Source of the DNA: an uncultured Roseburia sp.
Lineage (GTDB): Bacteria; Bacillota; Clostridia; Lachnospirales; Lachnospiraceae
Direction of reading: 5' to 3'
NCBI GenBank assembly: GCA_947088675.1
Contig: CAMUHN010000029.1
Span: forward strand, 1 to 38,229
Length of the DNA stretch: 38,229 nucleotides
Positions 14,952 to 23,772 of this stretch are shown here, one piece after another (position 1 is the first letter of the stretch; every line of letters starts with the position of its first letter). The position numbers and the translations under genes are program-made. The notes beneath the pieces are model-generated. The model had not been told where the DNA came from. It did no database searches and saw nothing but the letters and a program-made list of their open reading frames with translations.

Positions 14952-16842
14952 TCGCACGATTTTTAAAAAAAATATTACGCAGTACTGGCCTGTCTGGTCG
15001 ATATACCTGTTTTTTCTGCTGCTTTTCTGGCCGTTTAACATATGGCAGATGATGAATGTGACCTATGATCTTGAGGCGTCGCACGAGTCGCTTTCTTACT
15101 ACAGCATATTTGGCGCCGTATCAATTGGGACAGAGCCGGTGATCATTGCGATAGCTGCGGTAGTTGTAGCCGCATTTTTATTTTCTTATCTTTACACGGC
15201 CAGGAATACGAATATGATTCATGCGCTTCCCGTTACAAGATTTGAATTATTTGTCACCAATTATCTTTCCGGGCTTGTATTTTTAATCGGATCGCAGACG
15301 ATAGCGTTTCTTGTCGGCGTTCTGGTGTGCGTGGGGCTAAAGATAACCTGTATCCAGTATCTTTTTTATGGTTTTGTGTATGCTGCGGGGATGGCATTCT
15401 TCTTTTATTCTCTGGCAGTGTTTGTCGCAATGTTTACGGGAAACAGGATGGCGCTGCTTGCATACTATTTTATCATCAATATTTTGTATGTCGGCGTTGT
15501 CTATCTGCTTGCAAGCTTTCAGGCTATGGTATGCTACGGACAGGTGGAGACCATATCCCCGGGGAGACTGGCGGTATTGTCGCCGTTGGTCTATCTGGAG
15601 CGTTATGTGTCGGTTTCGGTGAACCATGACGAAATGGGGCAGGTGTTTGGGATTTATATGAACGGCGGTTTTGAAATCGGGATGTATGCGATTGCCGCAA
15701 TTTTCTTTGCGGTGGCGGCATGCCTGCTCTATCGGAAACGTAATCTGGAGACGGCGGGGGATCTGGTAAGTATTGGCGTGATAAAACCGATTTTTCGCTG
15801 GGGAGTCGCGCTGTGCGGCGGGTTTTTCATCTCCATGTTTATTGTCAGCGCAATCGGAGATGTTACCAGTATCAACTCGCTTTATCTTGCGTTTGCGATC
15901 AGTATAGCCGTTACCGGAACGATCTGCTTCTTTATTGCGCAGATGATGATCGAGAAAAATTTTCGTGTCTTTAAAAAGAAGCGGATTGTGGAATGCGCAT
16001 CTCTCTGCGGCATATGTTTTCTCGTTCTGCTGCTGTTTAAACTGGATGTGTTTGGCGTTGTGGAATATCAGCCGGATGCAGAAGACATTGAGAAAGCGTT
16101 TGTCTATCTGAACTATCCGCTTGCAGTGGACGTGGAGGATATTCCGGATTTACTGGAAATTCAAAAAGAGGTGATTGAAAAGCGGGATGAGTATCTTACA
16201 AACCAGGCGAACGGTAATTCTTATTTTACGACGTTTCGCTATTATCTGAAAGACGGCTCTACGTATACCAGAAGATATCCGGTTGCCTGCTCGCCGCAGT
16301 ATCTTGAAGATAAAAATTCACCGGTATCGCGCCTGCTTGTCTATGAAACGGATGCGGAAAGGCTGAAAAAGAAAATACTCGGTCCCTGTTATAACGACAG
16401 ATCGCGTTACTATGACGGTACAATCGAAGTGTATGATGAAAACGGCGATTACAATACGCTTCACATCGCAGAAGAAAAGCTGGGCAAACTGATGGATGCA
16501 ATTGAGCAGGATATTGAAGAGGGCAATTTTGACCGTGATTATATTTCGGGCGTTACCAGGGAAGAGGTAGTGCGCTACATCAACAATATCTGTCTGTATT
16601 ACTATATAAAGAGCGATCAGGATAATTTTGGGGACCTGGATTATTACTCGGACTACTGGGAGATTAAGAACAATACGATCGGAGAGTACGCATCTTCGCC
16701 CGAAACTTATATCACGCTGACAGAAGATTGTGTGCATACGATTGAGATGCTTGCACAGCTCGGGCTGACAGACGGAACATGGAAGCTTGTCACCGATCTG
16801 GAGTTTACCGAACAGCAGGGGAAAGAAATCTATGTAGACTAA
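14926..16842 (+). CDS. ABC transporter permease with long soluble C-terminal domain
   Basis: A 638-residue membrane protein. The N-terminal about 375 residues hold roughly eight hydrophobic segments (first WPVWSIYLFFLLLFWPF). The C-terminal about 250 residues (from VVEYQPDAEDIEKAF) are hydrophilic, rich in Asp, Glu and Tyr, with DGSTYTRRYPV and VTREEVVRYINNICLYYY. I associate such tails with Firmicute permeases annotated with DUF6449, but cannot confirm this. ATG at 14926 is well placed after GGGAGG (14913-14917 region), inside the ATPase gene; a longer start at 14905 is less likely. It is the partner of the preceding ATPase. Confidence 0.88.
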   Translation: MKSKISFFNRTIFKKNITQYWPVWSIYLFFLLLFWPFNIWQMMNVTYDLEASHESLSYYSIFGAVSIGTEPVIIAIAAVVVAAFLFSYLYTARNTNMIHALPVTRFELFVTNYLSGLVFLIGSQTIAFLVGVLVCVGLKITCIQYLFYGFVYAAGMAFFFYSLAVFVAMFTGNRMALLAYYFIINILYVGVVYLLASFQAMVCYGQVETISPGRLAVLSPLVYLERYVSVSVNHDEMGQVFGIYMNGGFEIGMYAIAAIFFAVAACLLYRKRNLETAGDLVSIGVIKPIFRWGVALCGGFFISMFIVSAIGDVTSINSLYLAFAISIAVTGTICFFIAQMMIEKNFRVFKKKRIVECASLCGICFLVLLLFKLDVFGVVEYQPDAEDIEKAFVYLNYPLAVDVEDIPDLLEIQKEVIEKRDEYLTNQANGNSYFTTFRYYLKDGSTYTRRYPVACSPQYLEDKNSPVSRLLVYETDAERLKKKILGPCYNDRSRYYDGTIEVYDENGDYNTLHIAEEKLGKLMDAIEQDIEEGNFDRDYISGVTREEVVRYINNICLYYYIKSDQDNFGDLDYYSDYWEIKNNTIGEYASSPETYITLTEDCVHTIEMLAQLGLTDGTWKLVTDLEFTEQQGKEIYVD

Positions 16843-16877
16843 ATACAACGATCAGGAATGAAATGGCACACCTTTCT

Positions 16878-16915
16878 CATACGCCGGGCAGTTTTGTGCC
16901 TGGCGTATGGCTTTG
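16878..16915 (+). terminator. Terminator after the Ytr-like operon
   Basis: CATACGCCGGGCA (16878-16890) pairs with TGCCTGGCGTATG (16897-16909) with a single G-U, around loop GTTTTG. The T-run afterwards is short (GCTTTG). Confidence 0.6.
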
Positions 16916-16987
16916 CCTGAAAGGATTGCTCCATTTACTTAAATCTTTGCAGCTTCATTTTAAATTCGCCGGATTTGAAAAAAACTA

Positions 16988-17016
16988 TTGCAAATTGAAA
17001 AACAGTATGCTAGAAT
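16988..17016 (+). promoter_or_regulatory. Promoter of tRNA-Leu
   Basis: TTGCAA (16988-16993), 17-bp spacer, TAGAAT (17011-17016), 27 bases before the mature tRNA 5' end. Confidence 0.75.
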
Positions 17017-17043
17017 ATTCCATGTTCGAAACATAAAACGTTT

Positions 17044-17126
17044 GCAGGAGTGGCGGAATGGCAGACGCATCAGACTCAAAATCTGACGCTGGCAACAGTG
17101 TGTGGGTTCAAGTCCCATCTCCTGCA
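17044..17126 (+). tRNA. tRNA-Leu, anticodon CAA
   Basis: Acceptor GCAGGAG (17044-17050) pairs with CTCCTGC (17119-17125), followed by discriminator A. The anticodon stem TCAGA/TCTGA holds loop CTCAAAA, so the anticodon is CAA, reading UUG. The T arm is GTGGG-TTCAAGT-CCCAT. A long variable arm (ACGCTGGCAACAGTGT region) marks it as class II leucine. CCA is not encoded. It has its own promoter and terminator and so is a single-gene transcript. Confidence 0.96.
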
Positions 17127-17130
17127 TGAT

Positions 17131-17166
17131 AAAAAAGAAGTGCGTTCTGCGCACTTCTTTTTTATC
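17131..17166 (+). terminator. Terminator of tRNA-Leu
   Basis: AAAAAAGAAGTGCG (17131-17144) pairs perfectly with CGCACTTCTTTTTT (17150-17163) around TTCTG. Classic intrinsic terminator, and with an A-run on the other side it could work on both strands. Confidence 0.92.
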
Positions 17167-17270
17167 TTACAGGAAATCCGCTGTTACTGTGAAGCACTAA
17201 AGCTTCTGCCGGGCTGGAAAAGGGTCGGAAAAGTATGGACAAAGCCATACAGAATCGTTATAATTGCTTA

Positions 17271-17279
17271 TGGTATAAT
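17271..17279 (+). promoter_or_regulatory. Extended -10 promoter of the DUF368 operon
   Basis: TGGTATAAT (17271-17279) is an extended -10 (TGn plus TATAAT). No good -35 is seen. It is about 47 bases before the DUF368 start and is the last clear promoter before the long co-directional gene run. Confidence 0.6.
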
Positions 17280-17325
17280 CTGACAGGAATTACATAATCT
17301 TAAAAAGAAAACAATGGGAGGACAT

Positions 17326-18204
17326 ATGGAGATTATCATACGGTTTATTCAGGGGTTTTGCATGGCGCTTGCAGACAGCGTTCCGGGTGTTTCGGGCGGA
17401 ACGATTGCGTTTCTGCTGGGATTTTACGACAAATTTATCGGATCGCTTGACGATCTTTTGACCGGTTCAATGGCAAAAAAGAAACAGTCGGTCTTTTTTC
17501 TGATTAAACTCGGGTTTGGCTGGGTTTTTGGCATGGTGCTTGCGATTCTGATCCTGACAAGTGTTTTTGAGTCCCATATCTATGCGATCAGTTCGCTGTT
17601 TATCGGTTTTATTTTATTTGCAATTCCACTTGTCGCATGGGAGGACCGCAAAATACTTTTGGAGCGTAAATCAGGCATTGTCTTTACCATAATCGGTATT
17701 GCGGTGGTAAGCCTGATTACCTGGTTCAACCCGTCGTCAGGCGGGGAGGGAGTCAGTCTGGAACATATGACGGTAAGCCTTGGTATCTTTGTGTTTCTTG
17801 CGGGGATGATTGCAATATCAGCTATGGTGCTGCCCGGTATATCAGGGTCTACGCTTCTTCTGATTATGGGATTATATGTACCGGTGATTACGGCGATCAA
17901 AGACGTGCTGCATCTGAATTTTGATTCCATTGGCGCTGTGATTTTGTTTGGGTGCGGCATTCTGGTCGGCGTATTCAGTGTCGTAAAGCTGATAAGAAAA
18001 GCGCTTGAACATTACCGGCCGCAGACGATTTATCTGATTATAGGTCTGATGATCGGTTCCATCTATGCTGTCATAATGGGGCCGACGACACTGGAGGCGC
18101 CGCAGCCTGCTCTGTCTTTTTCTACTTTTAATATTCTGTTCTTTGTGATCGGCGGCGTTGTGATTTTAGGACTGCAGAAACTAAAGGGATTAAAAGAAAT
18201 ATGA
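17326..18204 (+). CDS. DUF368 membrane protein (PopT-like polyprenyl-phosphate transporter)
   Basis: A 292-residue integral membrane protein with about eight to nine hydrophobic helices. The two halves carry related signatures, ADSVPGVSGGTIAF near residue 16 and SAMVLPGISGSTLLLIMGLY near 165, the inverted-repeat hallmark of DUF368. Members of this family (PopT) were shown to return undecaprenyl phosphate across the membrane for cell-wall synthesis; applying that here is inference from family. ATG at 17326 follows GGGAGGA; the ATG at 17314 lies before that ribosome site and is rejected. The ABC gene overlaps its stop by 4 bases. Confidence 0.9.
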   Translation: MEIIIRFIQGFCMALADSVPGVSGGTIAFLLGFYDKFIGSLDDLLTGSMAKKKQSVFFLIKLGFGWVFGMVLAILILTSVFESHIYAISSLFIGFILFAIPLVAWEDRKILLERKSGIVFTIIGIAVVSLITWFNPSSGGEGVSLEHMTVSLGIFVFLAGMIAISAMVLPGISGSTLLLIMGLYVPVITAIKDVLHLNFDSIGAVILFGCGILVGVFSVVKLIRKALEHYRPQTIYLIIGLMIGSIYAVIMGPTTLEAPQPALSFSTFNILFFVIGGVVILGLQKLKGLKEI

Positions 18205-19940
18205 AAAGTTTATTGCGATTTTTAAAGGATTACAAAAAGGAAAGTGTACTGGGGCCGCTGTTTAAGCTGCTTGAGGCATCGTTTGAACTGATTGTGCCGC
18301 TTGTGATGGCAGCGATTATAGATACCGGCGTTGCAGATGCGGACAGGGGTTATATTGGCAGAATGTGTCTGATTTTAGTTTTACTTGCGGTCATCGGCCT
18401 TGTCTGTTCCATTACTGCGCAGTATTTTGCGGCAAAGGCGGCAGTCGGGTTTGCAACCGGGCTGCGCCATGCGCTGTTTTCTCATATTGAAAAACTGTCG
18501 TTTGCGGAGACGGATACCGTGGGGACGTCGACATTGATCACACGTATGACAAGTGATGTGAATCAGGTGCAAAACGGCGTGAATCTGGTGCTCCGTTTAT
18601 TTTTGCGTTCTCCGTTTATCGTGTTTGGCGCAATGATTATGGCATTTACAATTGATGTCAGGGCGGCGCTTGTGTTTGTAGTCACAATACCGCTTCTATC
18701 GGTTGTCGTATTCGGCGTGATGCTGGTCAGTATCCCGCTCTATAAGAAAGTGCAGAGCGCGCTTGACCGGGTGCTTGGCATTACAAGGGAAAACCTGACC
18801 GGAAGCCGGGTGATACGGGCATTTAATAAGGAAGCGGATGAGATTGAAACATTTCATGAAAGTAACGACCTTTTAACGAGAGCGCAGCTCTATGTAGGAA
18901 AGATCTCTGCATTGATGAATCCGCTGACCTATGTGATGATAAACGGCGCGATTGTTGCGCTTGTCTGGACAGGCGCCGTGCGTGTGGACAACGGGTATAT
19001 CACACAGGGCGAAGTCGTTGCGCTTGTCAATTATATGTCGCAGATTTTGGTTGAGCTTGTAAAACTTGCAAACCTCATTATCAATATCAATAAATCGTTT
19101 GCCTGTGCGAACCGAATTGAGTCTGTATTTGAACTGCAGCCATCTGTCACAGAACCGGAAAAGCCAGTGTTGCACAGTGATGTCAAAGGAGAGGAGGAAG
19201 GCGAGGCGGTATCATTTTCAAATGTATGTTTTACTTATGCGGGCGCAGGAGATGAGGCGCTGACGGATCTTGATTTTACGGTGAAACGGGGCCAGACAGT
19301 CGGGATCATCGGCGGTACCGGTTCCGGAAAATCTTCGCTTGTCAATCTGATTCCGCGTTTTTATGACGTGACGGACGGCGAAGTAAGAATCAATGGAATC
19401 AATGTGAAAGAATACGGATTAAAAGAACTGCACGCACAGATTGGAGTTGTCCTGCAAAAATCCGTGCTTTTTAAAGGCAGTATACGCGACAATATGAAAT
19501 GGGGGAAACCTGACGCGACCGACGAGGAGATCTGGGAGGCGCTTTCTGTGGCGCAGGCGAAAGAGTTTGTGGAAAAAAAAGAGGGAGGCCTTGATTTTAT
19601 GCTGCGCCAGGAAGGGAAAAATCTCTCCGGCGGGCAGAGGCAGCGCCTGACTATTGCAAGAGCGCTTGTGGGAAAACCGAAGATACTGATTTTGGACGAC
19701 AGTGCATCTGCGCTTGACTATGCGACAGACGCGGCGCTGCGGCAGGCGATTTTAAATCTTCCGCAGAATATGACCGTTTTTATTGTATCACAGAGAGCGG
19801 CATCCATTTTAAATGCGGATCAGATTCTTGTACTTGAGGACGGAAAAATCGCAGGAAAGGGAACGCATCAGACGCTGTTAAAGAGCTGCAGTGTCTATCG
19901 GGAGATCTATAACTCCCAGTTTAAAACGCAGGAAGCATAG
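18201..19940 (+). CDS. ABC exporter half-transporter with degenerate catalytic motifs
   Basis: A 579-residue fusion of a six-helix membrane domain (about 1-315) and an ATPase domain (about 335-579). Walker A is GGTGSGKSSL (about 371) and the signature LSGGQRQRL is canonical. The Walker B ends ILILDDSASALD, with Asp in place of the catalytic Glu, and the switch His is Gln (VSQRAAS). These are the marks of the degenerate subunit of heterodimeric exporters such as TM287/288 and BmrCD. It overlaps the DUF368 stop by 4 bases (ATGA) and its partner follows after 18 bases. Substrate unknown; multidrug or lipid export is typical. Confidence 0.95.
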   Translation: MKSLLRFLKDYKKESVLGPLFKLLEASFELIVPLVMAAIIDTGVADADRGYIGRMCLILVLLAVIGLVCSITAQYFAAKAAVGFATGLRHALFSHIEKLSFAETDTVGTSTLITRMTSDVNQVQNGVNLVLRLFLRSPFIVFGAMIMAFTIDVRAALVFVVTIPLLSVVVFGVMLVSIPLYKKVQSALDRVLGITRENLTGSRVIRAFNKEADEIETFHESNDLLTRAQLYVGKISALMNPLTYVMINGAIVALVWTGAVRVDNGYITQGEVVALVNYMSQILVELVKLANLIININKSFACANRIESVFELQPSVTEPEKPVLHSDVKGEEEGEAVSFSNVCFTYAGAGDEALTDLDFTVKRGQTVGIIGGTGSGKSSLVNLIPRFYDVTDGEVRINGINVKEYGLKELHAQIGVVLQKSVLFKGSIRDNMKWGKPDATDEEIWEALSVAQAKEFVEKKEGGLDFMLRQEGKNLSGGQRQRLTIARALVGKPKILILDDSASALDYATDAALRQAILNLPQNMTVFIVSQRAASILNADQILVLEDGKIAGKGTHQTLLKSCSVYREIYNSQFKTQEA

Positions 19941-19958
19941 GAAAGGCAGAGTTTCGTT

Positions 19959-21719
19959 ATGGGTGGGAAAAAGGGCGGCCGGCAGAAGAAGACGCTGGCA
20001 GAAGTACTTCATTATATACGCAGATATTGGCTGTACCTGGGAATTTCAATTGTACTTGCGGCGGTAAGCGTTGCGCTGACATTGTATCTTCCGATTTTGA
20101 CCGGACGTGCGATCGACTGCATTCTCGGAAAAGGTGCGGTGGATTTTTTGCAAATCATTGATATTTTAAGGGAAATGGCTGTTGTGATTGCACTGACGGC
20201 GGCGTCCCAGTGGGTGATGAATATCTGTAATAACAGGATCACATACCGTGTTGTCTGCGATATCCGCAAAGAGGCCTTTGAAAAACTGGAACGGCTGCCG
20301 TTTCAATATATTGACGGTCATCCCTACGGAGAGATTGTAAGCCGTATGATTGCCGATGTCGATCAGTTTGCGGACGGTCTGTTAATGGGATTTACGCAGT
20401 TTTTTACCGGAATTGTCACTATTTTCGGCACATTGATTTTCATGCTGACCATCAGTTTTAAAATTACGGCTGCGGTTGTTCTGATTACGCCGATTTCGCT
20501 GTTTGTGGCAAGTTATATTGCAAAGAAAACGTTTTCCATGTTTAAGCTGCAGTCCGAGACGCGCGGCGAGCAGACCTCTTTTATTGAGGAAATGATCGGC
20601 GGAAAGAAAGTTGTAACGGCATTTGCGCACGAAGAGGAGGCAATGGAACAGTTTGACGAGATCAATGAACGGCTGGGGGAATGTTCGCTGCGCGCAACTT
20701 TTTTCGGGAGTACGACAAATCCGGCCACCCGCTTTGTCAACAGCCTGGTTTATGCGACGGTCGGCGTGTTCGGGGCGTTTACGGCGATCACGGGCGCGAT
20801 CAGCGTCGGGCAGCTCTCAAGTCTTTTAAGTTATGCAAACCAGTATACCAAACCGTTTAATGAAATATCCGGTGTGATTACCGAGCTGCAGAATGCGCTT
20901 GCCTGTGCGGCAAGGGTATTTGAACTGATCGAACAGGAGCCGGAGATTCCCGACGCAAAAGACGCCGTTGTGTTAAAGGAAGCGGACGGGACAGTAGCGC
21001 TTTCCCATGTATCCTTTTCCTATACAAAGGACCAGCGGCTGATTGAGGATTTTAATCTTGCAGTAAAGAAAGGCCAGCGCGTAGCGATTGTCGGCCCGAC
21101 CGGCTGCGGAAAGACGACGCTGATTAATCTTTTGATGCGTTTTTATGATGTGGACAGCGGAGAAATTGAAGTCAGCGGTTATGCGATTCGCAGTCTGACA
21201 AGAAAAAGCCTGCGCAGTAATTACGGGATGGTTTTGCAGGAGACATGGCTTCGCAGCGGTACGGTGCGCGAAAATATCGCAATGGGAAAGCCGGATGCAT
21301 CGCTTGAGGAAGTGGTTGCAGCGGCAAAAGCAGCGTATGCGCACAGTTTTATTAAGCGCCTGCCAAACGGTTACGATACCGTAATCGCGGAGGACGGGGG
21401 CAATTTCTCACAGGGGCAGAAACAGCTTTTGTGCATAGCGAGAGTGATGCTCTGTCTGCCGCCGATGCTGATTTTAGACGAGGCGACGTCCAGTATTGAT
21501 ACAAGAACGGAGATTAAAATCCAGCAGGCGTTTGCAGCTATGATGAAAGGACGAACCAGTTTTATTGTGGCGCACCGGCTCTCCACGATTCAGGAGGCGG
21601 ATATTATCCTTGTTATGAAAGACGGCAGTATTATTGAACAGGGAAATCACAGGGAATTGACAGAGCGCGGCGGGTTTTATGCAAATCTCTATCAAAGCCA
21701 GTTTGCGCATGAATCATAG
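19959..21719 (+). CDS. ABC exporter half-transporter, catalytic partner
   Basis: A 586-residue membrane-domain/ATPase fusion. Walker A GPTGCGKTTL, Walker B MLILDEATSSID with the catalytic Glu, and switch His in VAHRLST are canonical, but the signature is FSQGQ rather than LSGGQ. This complements the preceding subunit exactly: one composite site (this Walker A/B with the partner's LSGGQ) is active, and the other (partner's Walker B Asp with this FSQGQ) is degenerate. The N-terminus is basic (GGKKGGRQKKT) before the first helix. Same operon as the partner, acyltransferase and hydrolase downstream. Confidence 0.95.
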   Translation: MGGKKGGRQKKTLAEVLHYIRRYWLYLGISIVLAAVSVALTLYLPILTGRAIDCILGKGAVDFLQIIDILREMAVVIALTAASQWVMNICNNRITYRVVCDIRKEAFEKLERLPFQYIDGHPYGEIVSRMIADVDQFADGLLMGFTQFFTGIVTIFGTLIFMLTISFKITAAVVLITPISLFVASYIAKKTFSMFKLQSETRGEQTSFIEEMIGGKKVVTAFAHEEEAMEQFDEINERLGECSLRATFFGSTTNPATRFVNSLVYATVGVFGAFTAITGAISVGQLSSLLSYANQYTKPFNEISGVITELQNALACAARVFELIEQEPEIPDAKDAVVLKEADGTVALSHVSFSYTKDQRLIEDFNLAVKKGQRVAIVGPTGCGKTTLINLLMRFYDVDSGEIEVSGYAIRSLTRKSLRSNYGMVLQETWLRSGTVRENIAMGKPDASLEEVVAAAKAAYAHSFIKRLPNGYDTVIAEDGGNFSQGQKQLLCIARVMLCLPPMLILDEATSSIDTRTEIKIQQAFAAMMKGRTSFIVAHRLSTIQEADIILVMKDGSIIEQGNHRELTERGGFYANLYQSQFAHES

Positions 21720-21728
21720 AGGATTGTT

Positions 21729-23051
21729 ATGAAGAGAAAGTCACAGACGGAACAGAAAGAAGAGACACGGCAGAAAAGACAGGCGCCACGGGAAATTCGC
21801 TGGGATAAGCTGGATAATACGGCGCATTTGTTTCCGGTGATCGCAGGAGAGAGTATGAGCAATGTCTACCGGATCAGCGTTACGCTTGCGGAGCTGATTG
21901 ATCCCGAATTGCTGCAGCAGGCGGTAGACATTGTACTGCCCAAATTTGACGGATTTAATTTAAGGCTGCAGCAGGGCGTTTTCTGGTATTATTTTGAGGA
22001 AAACGGAAAGCCTGCGCCGCGGGTGAGGAAAGAGAGTACGTTTCCGTGCCGTTATATCCGCCAGAATAAGAACAGGAGTTATATGTTCCGCGTTACGTAT
22101 TATAAATACAGAATCAATCTGGAAGTGTTTCATGTTCTGACAGACGGAATGGGCGGTATCAATTTTTTAAAAGAACTGACTTATCAGTACCTGCGTCTGC
22201 TGCATCCGGAATTGAAAGAGAGAGTGGGGGATTCCCTCTCCAGCGATACTTCGTTAAACAGGGAAGACAGTTTTTTGAAAAATTACAAGAAAAGTTTTTC
22301 AAAAGGCTATCAGACAAAAAAGGCTTATCTGTTAAAAGGAATGCGGCTTCGTTCGGGGGAATTTGGCGTGATGCACGGCTATTTGAAAATTCCGCAGCTT
22401 AAGGATGTGACGCACCGGTATGGGGTCAGCATCAACGAATATCTGGTCGGAGTTTTTATCTGGAGCGTATATGTGGAGTACATGCACGGGATGCCGTCAG
22501 AGCGGCCGATCCGCGTTGCGGTGCCCGTCAACCTGCGTCCTTACTTTAATTCCATAACGACAAAAAATTTTTTTGTTATGGTGTCGGCTGAATTTCATCC
22601 GACAAAGGAAACCTATACGTTTGAAGAGGTTCTTTCCATTGTAAGGGAGAGCTTAAAGAGCCAGATCAACCGGGAGCATCTGGAGGAACTGTTTTCCTAC
22701 AATGTGTCAAATGAGAAAGTCGCGGCGGCCAGAGCGGTACCGCTTGTGTTAAAGAAATTAGCAATGCGTTTTGTGTATACGACCTCGGCGCTTGCAAACA
22801 CGACAACGATTACAAATATCGGAAATATCTCTGTGTCGGAGGAATACCGTCCGTATGTTGAGATGTTTCATGCGTTTCTGGCCATGTCAAAAGGGCAGCA
22901 TTTAAAAGGCACGATCTGTTCTTACGGGGATACGCTGGTGTTTAGTTTCAGCTATGATCTTGCGGATGTTTCGGTGCAGCGGGGATTTTTCCGCAAGCTT
23001 GCAGCAGACGGGCTGTCCGTAGAGGTTGAGTCAAACGGAGTCATTTCCTGA
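21729..23051 (+). CDS. Condensation-fold acyltransferase-like protein
   Basis: A 440-residue protein with the CoA-dependent acyltransferase/condensation-domain look. The catalytic-type motif HVLTDGMGG (His135, Asp139, Gly140) fits HxxxDG, and RVAVPVNLRPYF fits the later conserved arginine-containing block. The second His usual in NRPS condensation domains is Phe here, as in alcohol acyltransferases and PapA-type enzymes. The N-terminal about 25 residues are charged and probably disordered. It starts 9 bases after the exporter, with AGAGGA as ribosome site. Acceptor and donor are unknown. The neighbours (zinc-ribbon membrane protein, esterase-like hydrolase) suggest a small ester-forming and ester-cleaving set (inference). 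Confidence 0.75.
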   Translation: MKRKSQTEQKEETRQKRQAPREIRWDKLDNTAHLFPVIAGESMSNVYRISVTLAELIDPELLQQAVDIVLPKFDGFNLRLQQGVFWYYFEENGKPAPRVRKESTFPCRYIRQNKNRSYMFRVTYYKYRINLEVFHVLTDGMGGINFLKELTYQYLRLLHPELKERVGDSLSSDTSLNREDSFLKNYKKSFSKGYQTKKAYLLKGMRLRSGEFGVMHGYLKIPQLKDVTHRYGVSINEYLVGVFIWSVYVEYMHGMPSERPIRVAVPVNLRPYFNSITTKNFFVMVSAEFHPTKETYTFEEVLSIVRESLKSQINREHLEELFSYNVSNEKVAAARAVPLVLKKLAMRFVYTTSALANTTTITNIGNISVSEEYRPYVEMFHAFLAMSKGQHLKGTICSYGDTLVFSFSYDLADVSVQRGFFRKLAADGLSVEVESNGVIS

Positions 23052-23085
23052 CCGATAGATAAGCCCTGTTTGGGTGGAGGAGAAA

Positions 23086-23748
23086 ATGAGCAGATGCAGA
23101 CAATGTAATGTTGAAATTTTGGAGGAGACAGACCGCTGTCCTCTCTGTAATTCCGTTTTGGAAAAGACGATTGAGGTTGAGAATATGTATCCGGACGTGC
23201 AGCTTAGAGTGCGCAAGTGGGCGCTTGCTGCCCGCATCTATCTGTTTCTTGCGATTCTTGTGGAAGTGCTGCTGGTGTTTATCAATATTGTGTCCGAGTC
23301 GGGCATCTGGTGGAGCGCCGTCACAGGACTGGGTTTTCTGTACGGCTATCTTGTGGTGAGGTTTGCGATTCTTGGCAAGTCCGGTTATAAGAGTAAGACG
23401 ATTATTCTTACATTGATCGCAGTTCTGGTAGCGGTTGCGATTGATTTTGTAGTCGGATATCGGGGCTGGGCCGTCAATTATGCGCTGCCTGCAGGCATTA
23501 TGCTGATTGACGCAGGCATTCTGGCGCTGATGGTGATTAACCGCAGAAACTGGCAGAGTTATCTGATGTGGCAGATCTTAATGCTGTTTGCGGGATTGGC
23601 CATTTTATTATTTTATGCGTTGGGTATTATTACGGTATTTTATCCGTCTCTGGCTGCATTTGCATTGTCGCTTTTTTTGTTTTTGGGGACAGTGATTATC
23701 GGCGATTACAGAGCGCGGGAAGAATTAAAGAGGCGTTTTTATATTTAG
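23086..23748 (+). CDS. DUF6320-type zinc-ribbon membrane protein
   Basis: A 220-residue protein. The N-terminus has a zinc ribbon with Cys4, Cys7, Cys18 and Cys21 (CRQC and CPLC), followed by six or so hydrophobic helices from about residue 50 to 210. ATG at 23086 is chosen because GGAGGAG (23076-23082) precedes it and the first Cys pair follows at once; a GTG at 23074 would overlap that site. The function is unknown. I associate this architecture with DUF6320 from recall. It sits between the acyltransferase and hydrolase genes, 34 and 24 bases from them. Confidence 0.72.
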   Translation: MSRCRQCNVEILEETDRCPLCNSVLEKTIEVENMYPDVQLRVRKWALAARIYLFLAILVEVLLVFINIVSESGIWWSAVTGLGFLYGYLVVRFAILGKSGYKSKTIILTLIAVLVAVAIDFVVGYRGWAVNYALPAGIMLIDAGILALMVINRRNWQSYLMWQILMLFAGLAILLFYALGIITVFYPSLAAFALSLFLFLGTVIIGDYRAREELKRRFYI

Positions 23749-23772
23749 ATGTAATAAGATACGGGTGTAGAG

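Noticed and set aside
17050-17283. 77-codon plus-strand frame over tRNA-Leu
   Set aside because: It translates the tRNA and its terminator; no coding signal.
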